Assembly: GCF_003610695.1 (NCBI RefSeq)
Contig: NZ_RAQH01000012.1
Coordinates: 1-64,000, forward strand
Length of the DNA: 64,000 nucleotides
Reading direction: 5' to 3'
Origin: Epilithonimonas arachidiradicis
GTDB taxonomy: Bacteria > Bacteroidota > Bacteroidia > Flavobacteriales > Weeksellaceae
Position numbers and translations under genes: made by a program. Shown piece by piece: positions 1 through 8,003 of this stretch. The notes under the pieces were generated by a model, which made no database searches, was not told the DNA's origin, and was given only the letters and a program-made list of their open reading frames with translations. Numbering within the stretch: position 1 is the first letter of the stretch; the number at the start of each line of letters is the position of its first letter.

Positions 1-2
1 GC

Positions 3-530
3 ACAAGAATGAAAGTTATTAGAGTTTACCCTAATAAAAAAGCAGAAAGTACGATACATTTTTTAGGTGAAATTTTGGATACATTCTATTTTCCTGTACA
101 GCATATTCAAACCGATTGGGGTACGGAATTTTTTAATTACTCCTTCCAATATGAGCTGCATGAACATTTTATCAAATACAGACCCATCAAGCCCAGATCC
201 CCTCATTTAAATGGTAAAGTAGAAAGAACCCAACAGACTGACAAATCCGAATTCTGGTCGCTAGTGGATCTATCTGATCCAGATCTTGATTTAAATGCTT
301 TAGCTATTGAATGGCAGGAGTTTTACAATAAGAAAAGACCACACTCTTCTTTGAATGGAAAAACGCCTTGGGAAAAATTACAGTCTTTGGAACATCTTAT
401 CCCTATTCAGCCTGATGTTACTGCTCAATTTTGGGACTCAAATGAAGAAATATTGCCCAGAAATTATACGTATTTAAATTACATAAGACAAAAAAATACT
501 AATTTAGTCTCAAAGCCCAAGAGGAAGTAG
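3..530 (+). CDS. IS481-like transposase, C-terminal part (cut by window edge)
   Basis: This is the integrase-core (rve) half of a DDE transposase. The reading frame is open to the window start, so the true start and the first catalytic Asp lie outside. Counting from the first Met at 9, the second Asp is residue 36 (QTDWGTEF) and the Glu is residue 72 (GKVERTQQ), the D-35-E spacing of the family. The tail WQEFYNKKRPHSSLNGKTP is the usual end of IS481/IS3-type integrase cores. Whether the element is intact cannot be judged. Confidence 0.85.
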   Translation, partial: TRMKVIRVYPNKKAESTIHFLGEILDTFYFPVQHIQTDWGTEFFNYSFQYELHEHFIKYRPIKPRSPHLNGKVERTQQTDKSEFWSLVDLSDPDLDLNALAIEWQEFYNKKRPHSSLNGKTPWEKLQSLEHLIPIQPDVTAQFWDSNEEILPRNYTYLNYIRQKNTNLVSKPKRK

Positions 531-569
531 GCTCTGCTGGGGAGCAACCTACCAGCAATAGGCTTTTAG

Positions 570-614
570 ATATACGGAAAGGGAGACCGAAAAGGTCTCC
601 TCTTTTTATTTCCG
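570..614 (+). terminator. Long hairpin after the transposase, terminator or IS end
   Basis: GGAGACC (582-588) and GGTCTCC (594-600) form a 7-bp stem with a GAAAA loop, followed by TCTTTTTATTT. The flanks also pair (GATATACGGAAA with TTTCCGGTATC), giving an outer stem. It sits about 50 bp past the transposase stop, so it may serve as terminator or as the element's terminal inverted repeat. Confidence 0.6.
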
Positions 615-721
615 GTATCTTTCTATGGCTAAGAAAACCCTCTCTTAATTTGTAGCGAATCTATTGTTATAGCACATTTTAAGTCTCCTTTTTTATTCAT
701 TTATATTTTTCTTTAAATTTT

Positions 722-894
722 TACAATGCCAATAATCTCAAGGAGGAATTAGCAAACTTTGAAATTCGTATTATACATCATTTAAAACCTTTAAAATATT
801 ATCAATATCAGTTAATAAATGGTTTCGATAGAGTCCTGTCGAGGTCACAAAAAAGGACTAAAGCGAAAAAGATTTACAGACACTATCACTTGTA
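722..894 (+). pseudogene. Gene remnant, C-terminal fragment of unknown protein
   Basis: A stretch of about 57 codons without a stop reads as plausible protein (for example NLKEELANFEIRIIHHLKPL and KKIYRHYHL before the stop), but no start codon or upstream body is visible. It is flanked by AT-rich sequence and by mobile genes. I read it as the eroded tail of a gene lost during element turnover. Its family is not recognised. Confidence 0.3.
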
Positions 895-1009
895 ATATTA
901 CTTCTATACTAAAGTTTTCTTTAAATAATCTCTATATATAATCATTCACGTTTGTCTTTTTTTTATTAATTCCTACAATAAAGTAGAATGATGCAGTAAA
1001 AGGCATATT

Positions 1010-1294
1010 TTATTTTTTACGTAAAGAAAATTCTATTGCTTCTTGTTGGATTTCGTCATTTGATTTATGGCTGTTTTTCAGCAGCCATTCGTCAATCTTT
1101 TTTCGTTCAAAGAATAGAATTTTTCCGGAAGGTTTTGAAAATGGGATAGAGTTGGTATGAACCAATTTGTAGATATAGGATTTCTTGAAACCCGTGTAAT
1201 CTGAAAGCTCTTCTACATTAAGAATTGCTTTGAGCCCGAAAATATGTTTTTCAATTCGGTTGAGCTTATGAATGATGAGTTCGTTATTTTCCAT
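1010..1294 (-). CDS. Helix-turn-helix (HTH_17, excisionase-like) DNA-binding protein
   Basis: A 94-residue protein. Residues about 27-75 read as a MerR/excisionase-type winged helix: VEELSDYTGFKKSYIYKLV, then IPFSKPSGKILFFERKKIDEWL. Proteins like this commonly accompany tyrosine recombinases in Bacteroidetes integrative elements and bind DNA to control excision or transfer genes. It lies 176 bp downstream of the integrase gene on the same strand, which fits that role. A longer recombination directionality function is inferred, not shown. Confidence 0.8.
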   Translation of the reverse strand: MENNELIIHKLNRIEKHIFGLKAILNVEELSDYTGFKKSYIYKLVHTNSIPFSKPSGKILFFERKKIDEWLLKNSHKSNDEIQQEAIEFSLRKK

Positions 1295-1470
1295 CTGTTT
1301 CTTTTATTTAATTTGGAGAAACAAAAGTCAACAATAAAAATTATAAATAAAAGATTACAAATAGTTTGAGAGCTAAATAAGAATATTATGGACTAATTTT
1401 AAATGTAAAAAAATTATTCTGGACTTAACAGATTTAGAAAGCGAGTGGGTTCAAAAAGAAAATGGAATCT

Positions 1471-2610
1471 TTATAACTCGATATTTAATTCCGGAATAAT
1501 CTCAGCAGCTTCCTTCATTTTGCTATCTACAATTTTTGCATAAATCTGCGTTGTTCTCAATTCTCGATGTCCCAGTCTTTTAGAAACCGTGTAAATATCT
1601 GCACCGTTTTCTAACAACAGAACTGCGTTCGTATGTCTGGCCGAGTGAAAAGTAATATGCTTAGGAACGGCAGCTCGATTGCACCAGCGAATAATTTCAG
1701 TATTGTAGGTCATTCCATATTTCAAACCTTTGAAAACTCTTTCTTGCGGATCTTGTCTTTCGCCCAACAATTCTCTGGCTTGTTTTGAGATATAAAGATA
1801 TTCTACACCCTCAGTTTTTTCTTGTCGGAAATTGACTCTGGAAACATCACCTTCATCACGAACTTCTTTCCAGGTCAACGTATTAATATCTGACCAACGT
1901 AGTCCTGATAAACAAGAAAAAAGAAAAGCTTTTTTCAAAACCGGATATTTACATTCAGCTTTGGCTAAACGTTGTAATTCATCAAAAATTAGATATTCTC
2001 TTTGGCTTTCAGCCTGTTCAAAGGATTTGACTTTTGATGCGTAATTTATAGTCAAATATCCATTATCGAAAGCACTTCTTAGAGCAGCTTTAAACTTGTT
2101 GAAATATGAATATTTTGAGTTCTGAGAAAGTGGCAGCTCACTTTTTGTGAGAGCATCTTTTTCGAAATATCGGTGAACTTTCTTGACGAAGCTTTCATCA
2201 ATTTCATCGAAAGTCATATTTTTCGGAACAATCTTATTGAGATGTTGTAGCGTAGAAAACCAGTTACCGTAATTATTAGAAGTATCTTGCTTTTGCTTTT
2301 CTTCAGTCAACTCCTCAAAGTATGTTAAAAAAGTCCTTTTACTTTTTACGGTATCTTTCAAATCGTAACGACCTTGGACATATTCAGCTTTTTTGATTGC
2401 CAAAATACTTTCGGCAAGAGCCATAGTTTCTTTATTCTCTTTTTTTTCCTTAGTCGACTTTGGATCGGGGTGCAAATACAGTTTCAAATACTCAAAATTC
2501 CGCAGGTGAACTCTTCTTCCCTGTGCATTAGTAGAAGAGCCTTTGTAATACTCAATGAAAAGACTAATCCTTCCATCAGCTAAATTTTTCTGTTTTAAAG
2601 TAATATTCAT
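1471..2610 (-). CDS. Tyrosine recombinase (site-specific integrase, Bacteroidetes type)
   Basis: A phage-type integrase of about 379 residues. The N-terminal part is an arm/SAM-like DNA-binding domain. The catalytic domain shows LSGLRWSDI (first Arg), HSARHTNA (H-x-x-R), LGHRELRTT and the nucleophile in TQIYAKI. The start is set at 2610 (MNITLKQKN): an upstream Met at 2685 would place coding sequence across the GGTGTACA repeats and gives an odd Cys-rich leader. The gene points away from mnmE, whose stop lies 170 bp upstream, the usual position of an island integrase next to its attachment site. It lacks features that would mark it as an integron IntI. Confidence 0.9.
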   Translation of the reverse strand: MNITLKQKNLADGRISLFIEYYKGSSTNAQGRRVHLRNFEYLKLYLHPDPKSTKEKKENKETMALAESILAIKKAEYVQGRYDLKDTVKSKRTFLTYFEELTEEKQKQDTSNNYGNWFSTLQHLNKIVPKNMTFDEIDESFVKKVHRYFEKDALTKSELPLSQNSKYSYFNKFKAALRSAFDNGYLTINYASKVKSFEQAESQREYLIFDELQRLAKAECKYPVLKKAFLFSCLSGLRWSDINTLTWKEVRDEGDVSRVNFRQEKTEGVEYLYISKQARELLGERQDPQERVFKGLKYGMTYNTEIIRWCNRAAVPKHITFHSARHTNAVLLLENGADIYTVSKRLGHRELRTTQIYAKIVDSKMKEAAEIIPELNIEL

Positions 2611-2621
2611 ATCTTTTATTT

Positions 2622-2687
2622 GAGGTGTACATTTGTACACCTTTGTACTACTTTTTGTAGTTCGAGGTGTACAACAGGTGTACAAAT
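2622..2687. promoter_or_regulatory. GGTGTACA repeat cluster upstream of integrase
   Basis: The octamer GGTGTACA occurs at 2624-2631, 2666-2673 and 2677-2684, with an inverted copy TGTACACC at 2634-2641. The first and the inverted copy make a near-perfect 20-bp palindrome at 2623-2642. Such clusters next to an integrase can be arm-type integrase/excisionase sites or an autoregulatory operator. The sequence does not decide between these. Confidence 0.55.
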
Positions 2688-2779
2688 ATATAAATAAACT
2701 CCAAAAAGAGAAAATAAATTTTTTATAAATGATTGATAATCAAATAAAAGAAAGAAAAAGAAATCAAAGAAAAGCTAAA

Positions 2780-2797
2780 TTATTTCCCGATACAAAA
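2780..2797. other. Putative attachment site at the mnmE 3' end
   Basis: The last 18 bp of mnmE (codons FCIGK plus stop) correspond in position to the attB used by Salmonella genomic island 1 and relatives in trmE/mnmE. Here an integrase gene and its repeat cluster begin just beyond it. The partner copy of the site would be outside the window; I found no convincing second copy inside. Confidence 0.4.
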
Positions 2798-4165
2798 CTT
2801 AGAAAAAATATTCCCCAAAACCTCGTCATTGCTGAATTCTCCCGATATCTCTCCAAGATATTCCAAAGCATTGCGAAGTTCGTAAGCCAAAAGCTCAGTA
2901 GTAATCTGTGAACTTACCGCTTCCTCAACTTGTCTAACCGAATTCAGAGATTTTTGTAACGCTTCGTAATGGCGCTGATTGGTAATAACTACGTTCCCTT
3001 CTTCAGATTTTAGATGCTCAATGTAAGAAGACAATTCATTTTTAAGATCCTGAATATTTTGATTTTCAACAGCCGAAATTTTTATAAAATCAAAATCCGT
3101 AGAAATCTCGTTTCTGAAAAATTGCTCTAATTTCTCATATTGAGTCGGAATCACTTCATCGATTTTCGTTGCACAAATAATGAGCTTCAGATCATCTCTC
3201 AATAGAGATTTTATCATTTCGATATCTTCAGAAAAATCCTCAGTTCCGGCATCCGCCAAATACACTAAGATTTCTGCATTCTCAACTTTTTCTTTTGCTT
3301 TTTTTACGCCAATCGCTTCAATTTCGTCGGCAGTTTCGCGCAAACCAGCTGTATCAATTAACCGGAATGCGTGACCTTTGATATGCAGAATTTCTTCAAT
3401 CGTATCCCTAGTTGTTCCAGCGATATTGCTCACGATTGCCCTTTCTTCTTTCAACAGGGCATTTAGAAGAGTGGATTTCCCTGCATTTGGCTTCCCGATT
3501 ATGGCAACAGCAGTTCCGTTCTTAATGGCGTTACCGTACTGGAAGCTTTCGATTAAGGAATTCAGTTTATCTTCAATTTTATAAAGTAAGGATTTAAGTG
3601 CAGTTCTGTCAGCAAATTCAACATCTTCTTCTGCGAAATCAAGTTCTAATTCTATCAAGGATGTAAAATTCAGTAAATCATTTCTCAGGAATGAAATCTC
3701 ATTGGAGATGCCACCTTTTAATTGATTCAAAGCTACTTTTCTCGAGGCTTCGTTTTCAGATGCAATCAGGTCGGCAATAGACTCGGCTTGGGAAAGATCG
3801 ATTCTGCCATTCATAAAAGCGCGCATTGTGAACTCTCCGGCTTTCGCCATTCTTGCTCCATTTTTAATCAATGCTTCCAGAATTTTTTTACCGATGTAAG
3901 GCGATCCGTGGAAGGAGATTTCTACAGAATTTTCGGTTGTAAAGGTTTTCGGAGCGTGAAAAACAGAAACCATCACTTCATCAATTGTTTCCCCTTCATC
4001 CTTGATAAAACCATAATGGACAGTATGAGAATCTACTTTTTCCAGATTTTTTCCTTCAAAAATTTTATTGACAATTCCAAAAGATTCAATTCCGGAAACC
4101 CTGATAATTCCAATGGCTCCAATCCCGTTAGCTGTTGCCAGCGCACAAATAGTATCCTGATTCAT
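2780..4165 (-). CDS. mnmE: tRNA uridine-5-carboxymethylaminomethyl GTPase MnmE
   Basis: MnmE, with MnmG, modifies the wobble uridine (U34) of certain tRNAs. Length is 461 residues, as usual. It has the N-terminal TrmE/folate-binding domain (1-120), a helical domain and an inserted G domain: P-loop GKPNAGKS at 224-231, TTRDT at 251-255, DTAGL at 271-275, TKID later. The C-terminus is FCIGK, carrying the family's C-terminal Cys motif. A TAnnTTTG box (4170-4177) lies only 4 nt before the ATG, so the transcript is probably near-leaderless. The 3' end borders an integrase-bearing element. Confidence 0.97.
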   Translation of the reverse strand: MNQDTICALATANGIGAIGIIRVSGIESFGIVNKIFEGKNLEKVDSHTVHYGFIKDEGETIDEVMVSVFHAPKTFTTENSVEISFHGSPYIGKKILEALIKNGARMAKAGEFTMRAFMNGRIDLSQAESIADLIASENEASRKVALNQLKGGISNEISFLRNDLLNFTSLIELELDFAEEDVEFADRTALKSLLYKIEDKLNSLIESFQYGNAIKNGTAVAIIGKPNAGKSTLLNALLKEERAIVSNIAGTTRDTIEEILHIKGHAFRLIDTAGLRETADEIEAIGVKKAKEKVENAEILVYLADAGTEDFSEDIEMIKSLLRDDLKLIICATKIDEVIPTQYEKLEQFFRNEISTDFDFIKISAVENQNIQDLKNELSSYIEHLKSEEGNVVITNQRHYEALQKSLNSVRQVEEAVSSQITTELLAYELRNALEYLGEISGEFSNDEVLGNIFSKFCIGK

Positions 4166-4169
4166 TTTC

Positions 4170-4177
4170 CAAAGTTA
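4170..4177 (-). promoter_or_regulatory. -7 box of mnmE
   Basis: TAACTTTG on the minus strand matches the Bacteroidetes -7 consensus TAnnTTTG and ends 4 nt before the start codon. A weak -33 (TTA) lies 20 nt upstream, at the edge of the structured element at 4201-4287. Confidence 0.55.
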
Positions 4178-4200
4178 CGGGTTTTTGATGATAATTTTAA

Positions 4201-4287
4201 GGAGCCGGGAACCTGCTGTCCATTACAATCTATTGCTTTTTCATCTATTAAAAAAAAGCAATAGGATTTCCGTTACCATCAGGGCTA
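4201..4287 (-). repeat. Structured intergenic element, copy 1
   Basis: Read on the minus strand it begins TAGCCCTGATGG, continues AACGGAAATCC, has a 12-bp stem (CTATTGCTTTTT with its complement), then ATTGTAATGGACAGCAGG and ends GGCTCC. It matches copy 2 at 14480-14565 in order and key positions (TAGCCC, CGG, GGA-AGC, GCTCC), with a CCTG/CAGG pair here replaced by CCGG/CCGG there. From memory, elements of this form recur in Flavobacteriia intergenic regions. They may be an RNA family or a promoter-linked DNA repeat. Confidence 0.6.
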
Positions 4288-4371
4288 GCTGCGCCAATAG
4301 AAAAGTTTAACAAAGAATCAATATTTTGTCCACGAACAAATCTTCACGGATTTTAAAATTGTTAAAACAAC

Positions 4372-4394
4372 AGAGCCGGTAAAAAACCGGCCCT
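4372..4394 (-). terminator. Terminator-like hairpin after secreted-protein module 1
   Basis: AGAGCCGGT (4372-4380) and ACCGGCCCT (4386-4394) form a GC-rich stem about 24 bp past the stop of the small secreted protein, with a T-rich stretch further on. Confidence 0.6.
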
Positions 4395-4417
4395 GCTTGT
4401 ATTATTATCTTAAAAAA

Positions 4418-4954
4418 TCAATAACTCCAAAAGCTCCATTGTTCGCCGTTATAGACAGCCAAAGTCTTTAAAGGTCCGTTCGTCAGCAAAACCATTGTTC
4501 CCGGCGCAGGATTTACAATATTCTGATAAGAATTAGTGATAGGCAAAACCATTGCTTTATTCGTTGATTCCAAGACCAAAATACCATCTGCAGCGGAAGT
4601 ATTGCTTCCGATAACCACTTTAGAGTTCGCATTTTCTCTAGCCGTTGGCTGAATTGTTAAATAAGAAGTAGCATTGGCAGGTTGTACACTTAGATCAACC
4701 CATGTTGTTCCATTATAGTATTTTGCTTTGGCCGAAGTTGGCGTTGATGCGTCAAAAATAATGCTGCCTGGCGTTGTGATTGCAGTTTTGTCCGTTACGT
4801 ACGGTAAAATCAAGCCTCGGTTTCCAACATTAGAAAACTCCACCAATACAGATGTTTTGTCTGTGGGCGTTCCTACGCCGTCTCCAAAAATAACTTGCGC
4901 AAAAACTTTGCTCTTGATCATTACAAGAGCCATCAATATCATTAATTTTTTCAT
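4418..4954 (-). CDS. Small secreted partner protein of module 1
   Basis: A 178-residue protein with signal peptide MKKLMILMALVMIKSKVFAQ; the start at 4954 is chosen for it. After the signal it reads QVIFGDGVGTPTDKTSVLVEF, then two copies of a short unit: GLILPY...GSIIFD...KYYNGTTW, and LVLESTNKAMVLPI...NPAPGTMVLLT...LAVYNGEQWSFW. This resembles the widespread Bacteroidetes secreted-protein motif (PRMT...NPxxGxxxYxT...YNGxxW). The upstream large gene stops 1 bp before this start, so the two are surely co-transcribed. The protein at 52369-52950 is a clear paralogue in the same context. Function unknown; an extracellular structural or adhesive role is inferred. Confidence 0.8.
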   Translation of the reverse strand: MKKLMILMALVMIKSKVFAQVIFGDGVGTPTDKTSVLVEFSNVGNRGLILPYVTDKTAITTPGSIIFDASTPTSAKAKYYNGTTWVDLSVQPANATSYLTIQPTARENANSKVVIGSNTSAADGILVLESTNKAMVLPITNSYQNIVNPAPGTMVLLTNGPLKTLAVYNGEQWSFWSY

Positions 4955-4955
4955 T

Positions 4956-6128
4956 TTAAGGGCAGGTTTTTTTGTTGAAACATTTCCAGCCAACAGTAGA
5001 ATTGGCATAGATCTTAAGGCAATTTTCAGTTGTATCATAGACCATCATTCCTTCTACAGGATTGGTGATGTTAGCTAATCCTGCCGTTGTAACTCTTGTC
5101 GGAACAAAAGCTTTTCGGTTGGATTCTAATGCCAGGAAACCTCCTTTTCTTACCATTGGCCAATTGTCACCTGTTGCACCGGCTCTTCCCTGCGACGTAA
5201 TACCTGTTCTGGTATCTAACGCAGTTCCTGTTATGGTTGCATTTTCCAGACAGTATAGCGATAAAGAATTGGTACTGTAAGCGGAAAAAGCTACATCACT
5301 ATCTCCTGACAAAACCTGTACAAATTTGACGGCATTTTGATAATTAGATAATGTAATCCCGAAGTCACTTAATTTAAACGTTAAGACCCTGATATCACGG
5401 GTCGTCCCAGAAAAGCCGCTTCCTGAGTTATAGTTATGAGGACAGTTTCCTGCAAAGTAAAAGCTCCAAAGAGCCGATCCGGAAGGTGTCACCGAGGAAA
5501 AGTTAACATCTCTCTGAACACCGACAGTATTACCATTGATGTCCGTAAACTTAAAAACATCAAAACTCGTACTTGGCGCACCAACTTGTGTTACGATGAT
5601 ATCCGGAATATTATCACTGATGCAGGTTGGATTAATATCCGCAAGAACATTAACATAAAAAGTCAGATCCTGCCTGGGAATGTTAAAAACAGCGGTACTC
5701 AGGTCAAGGCCATTCAGTCCGTCTCTCAAATAATACCCCAGGGAAGTGTCACAGCTTAGAGAAGGTCTGTTAGTTTGATCCTGCAAGACTCCATTCACAT
5801 ATCTCGGGATTCCGATAAGATAGTTTGTAGAAGTGCTACCAACAGAAAATGAGGTGGGAAAAGCTCTGTAATTTTCGTTAACATAAGTTCCAACCCTGGC
5901 ACCAAATAGTGTAGGATTAACGCCTGAAGAATAATTAACACCTCCTACCGAGAAGCCTAAAAGATTGTTTGTGTCTTGTGCCGTAGCGTAAGTTCCAGAA
6001 TTATTATGTGATGTCCAGAATGTATTATAATCTCCGTAGATTACATCTGGCCGAACCTGAGAATCAAAAAAGTAACCGGTAAAAAAAGCAATCAGAACAA
6101 AAGCTTTTTTATAAAATATCATATCCAT
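4956..6128 (-). CDS. Secreted protein with conserved C-terminal unit (module 1 large protein)
   Basis: A 390-residue protein with an N-terminal signal (FYKKAFVLIAFFTGYFF); the start could equally be Met3 at 6122. Residues about 25-300 are a Ser/Thr/Asn-rich beta-type domain with paired Cys, unrecognised. The last 85 residues contain NWPMVRKGGFLALESN, NPVEGMMVYDTT, CLKIY and end CFNKKTCP. The 982-residue protein at 49391-52339 ends with the same block. It is followed after 1 bp by the small partner gene. A -7 box (TATATTTG, 6177-6184) lies about 48 nt upstream. Probably surface-exposed; role unknown. Confidence 0.8.
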   Translation of the reverse strand: MDMIFYKKAFVLIAFFTGYFFDSQVRPDVIYGDYNTFWTSHNNSGTYATAQDTNNLLGFSVGGVNYSSGVNPTLFGARVGTYVNENYRAFPTSFSVGSTSTNYLIGIPRYVNGVLQDQTNRPSLSCDTSLGYYLRDGLNGLDLSTAVFNIPRQDLTFYVNVLADINPTCISDNIPDIIVTQVGAPSTSFDVFKFTDINGNTVGVQRDVNFSSVTPSGSALWSFYFAGNCPHNYNSGSGFSGTTRDIRVLTFKLSDFGITLSNYQNAVKFVQVLSGDSDVAFSAYSTNSLSLYCLENATITGTALDTRTGITSQGRAGATGDNWPMVRKGGFLALESNRKAFVPTRVTTAGLANITNPVEGMMVYDTTENCLKIYANSTVGWKCFNKKTCP

Positions 6129-6335
6129 TTAAAACAATTTTCATTTCCATACCAACCTTTCCCGTATGTTTCACGACAAATATATACAAATCTAACAGAT
6201 ATAAAATATGACCCTGATTTATATCATCTAAATTAACAAATTCTTCAATATTATTAATAATTTACCATTAATAGCGGATAAGTATTCCATTTTTATTAAT
6301 TCCGAAACATCAATTAATAACAGGTTGTATTTTAT

Positions 6336-6343
6336 TATCTTTG
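6336..6343 (+). promoter_or_regulatory. -7 box of tyrS
   Basis: TATCTTTG matches TAnnTTTG, 20 nt before the chosen tyrS start at 6364, and supports that start over the upstream in-frame Met at 6325, which would precede the promoter. Confidence 0.55.
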
Positions 6344-6363
6344 CAGCTAAATTTTTTAAGACA

Positions 6364-7659
6364 ATGAATGCATTTATAGAAGAGCTAAAATGGCGTGGAC
6401 TTTTTTCCGACATGACACCGGGAACGGAAGAACAACTGGATAAAGAAATGACAAAAGCCTACATCGGGTTTGACCCCACTGCGGATTCTTTGCATATCGG
6501 AAGCCTTATCCAGATCAAAATCCTGGCTCACTTTCAGCAGCACGGTCATCAGCCGATTGCTTTGGTTGGTGGTGCAACAGGAATGATAGGCGACCCTTCC
6601 GGCAAATCTGCGGAACGTAATCTTTTGAGTGAAGAGACGCTGCTCTATTACGTTGACTGTCTCAAAAATCAATTATCCAGATTCTTAGAATTTGGGGGTG
6701 ATGGCGACAACAAAGCCATTCTTGTCAACAATTATGATTGGATGAAAAATTTCACTTTCCTTGATTTTGCTAAGAATATCGGAAAGCACATTACTGTGAA
6801 TTATATGATGGCGAAAGATTCTGTGAAAAAACGTTTCTCTGGAGAATCTGGTGTTGACGGGATGAGTTTTACAGAATTTACTTACCAGCTTTTACAAGGT
6901 TACGATTACCTTCACCTTTACCAAAATGAAGGTGTGAAACTGCAAATGGGCGGTTCTGACCAATGGGGAAATATCACAACCGGAACAGAACTCATCAGAA
7001 GAAAAGCACAAGGTGAAGCTTATGCTCTAACCGTTCCTTTGATTACAAAAGCAGATGGTTCCAAATTTGGAAAATCTGAAAGTGGTGAGAATTATTGGTT
7101 AGATGCAAAGAAAACTTCGCCTTACAAATTCTATCAGTTTTGGTTGAATGCTACTGATGATGATGCAGAAAGATTTATTAAGTTCTACACTTTCCTTCCA
7201 AAAGAAGAAATTGAAGCTTTAATAGAAGAACATAAAACCGCAGCTCACGAGAGAAAACTTCAGAAAAAATTAGCACAAGAAGTAACTGTTTGGGTTCATG
7301 GACAAGCAGAATATGAAAAAGCACTAAAAGCTTCTCAGATTCTTTTCGGACAATCTACAGCAGAGGATTTGGTAAGTCTTGATGAGGAATTATTCCTTCA
7401 AATTTTTGATGGCGTTCCGCAAAAAGAAGTTTTAAAATCTGAATTGGTTGGAAGCAATATCGTTGATTTAATTTCTGAAAAAACAGGTTTCTTAAAATCC
7501 AAAGGTGAAGCTAAAAGAGAACTAACAGGAAACGCAATCTCCGTTAACAAAACCAAAGTTGGTGAAGATTATTCGGTTTCAGAAAGTGATTTGATTGATG
7601 AAAAATTCCTTCTTCTACAAAAAGGAAAGAAAAATTATTTCATCGTAAAAGGAATCTAA
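6364..7659 (+). CDS. tyrS: Tyrosyl-tRNA synthetase
   Basis: Charges tRNA-Tyr with tyrosine in the cytoplasm. The 431-residue class I synthetase has its HIGH-type motif HIGS at 44-47, KMSKS-type motif KFGKS at 234-238, and the tyrosine-site segments YIGFDPT and [10 protein letters not shown]-terminal S4-like RNA-binding domain follows ([23 protein letters not shown]). Length is normal. It has its own promoter and is divergent from module 1. Confidence 0.97.
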   Translation: MNAFIEELKWRGLFSDMTPGTEEQLDKEMTKAYIGFDPTADSLHIGSLIQIKILAHFQQHGHQPIALVGGATGMIGDPSGKSAERNLLSEETLLYYVDCLKNQLSRFLEFGGDGDNKAILVNNYDWMKNFTFLDFAKNIGKHITVNYMMAKDSVKKRFSGESGVDGMSFTEFTYQLLQGYDYLHLYQNEGVKLQMGGSDQWGNITTGTELIRRKAQGEAYALTVPLITKADGSKFGKSESGENYWLDAKKTSPYKFYQFWLNATDDDAERFIKFYTFLPKEEIEALIEEHKTAAHERKLQKKLAQEVTVWVHGQAEYEKALKASQILFGQSTAEDLVSLDEELFLQIFDGVPQKEVLKSELVGSNIVDLISEKTGFLKSKGEAKRELTGNAISVNKTKVGEDYSVSESDLIDEKFLLLQKGKKNYFIVKGI

Positions 7660-7903
7660 ACTTCGCAAATCATTAATTAATGCACAGATTGATACGGAAA
7701 AAGACCCACACTCTCCAAAATACGATGCTAATTTGTTCGCAATGATGTGGAGAACAAAGAAAATTTATCAACAAATCAATGATGGGAGGTGCTTATATCA
7801 CAACAATCATCACAAACACGTGGAAGAGCTAATTTCGGAAGATGAAATTAATCAAACTGAATCCTGTTGCAGTTGTAAAAAGAGAAATTTAATTTTAAAA
7901 TAA
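7658..7903 (+). pseudogene. Open frame after tyrS, possible small Cys-containing ORF or remnant
   Basis: This frame runs 81 codons from within the end of tyrS (shifted frame) to a stop at 7903. It reads as natural protein: AQIDTEKDPHSPKYDANLFA, then MMWRTKKIYQQIN, LYHNNHHKH and CCSCKK. The first Met is at 7742 (53 residues), but the protein-like text starts earlier without a start codon. It may be a truncated gene or a real 53-residue peptide; a terminator follows immediately. Family not recognised. Confidence 0.35.
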
Positions 7904-7906
7904 ATA

Positions 7907-7941
7907 TTAGGTTAGGCATTTTGTCTAACCTAATTTTTTTT
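7907..7941 (+). terminator. Rho-independent terminator after tyrS region
   Basis: TTAGGTTAG (7907-7915) and CTAACCTAA (7925-7933) form a 9-bp stem followed by at least eight T. Confidence 0.85.
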
Positions 7942-8003
7942 GTATTGAAAAAGAATATTCATTAATTATAAAATTAGTAATATCTTCGTACAAAACACAA
8001 ACT

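Noticed and set aside
604-620. Second copy of the mnmE-end att sequence
   Set aside because: TTATTTCC matches the start of the putative att site, but the following bases do not; too short to call.
1471-2610. Integrase as the missing integron IntI for the cassette array
   Set aside because: It is a Bacteroidetes-type SAM-like recombinase without IntI features and lies 29 kb away from the array, next to mnmE.
3722-4264. 180-codon plus-strand ORF opposite mnmE
   Set aside because: It lies fully antisense to a clear MnmE gene and its translation has no family pattern; it is a shadow frame.
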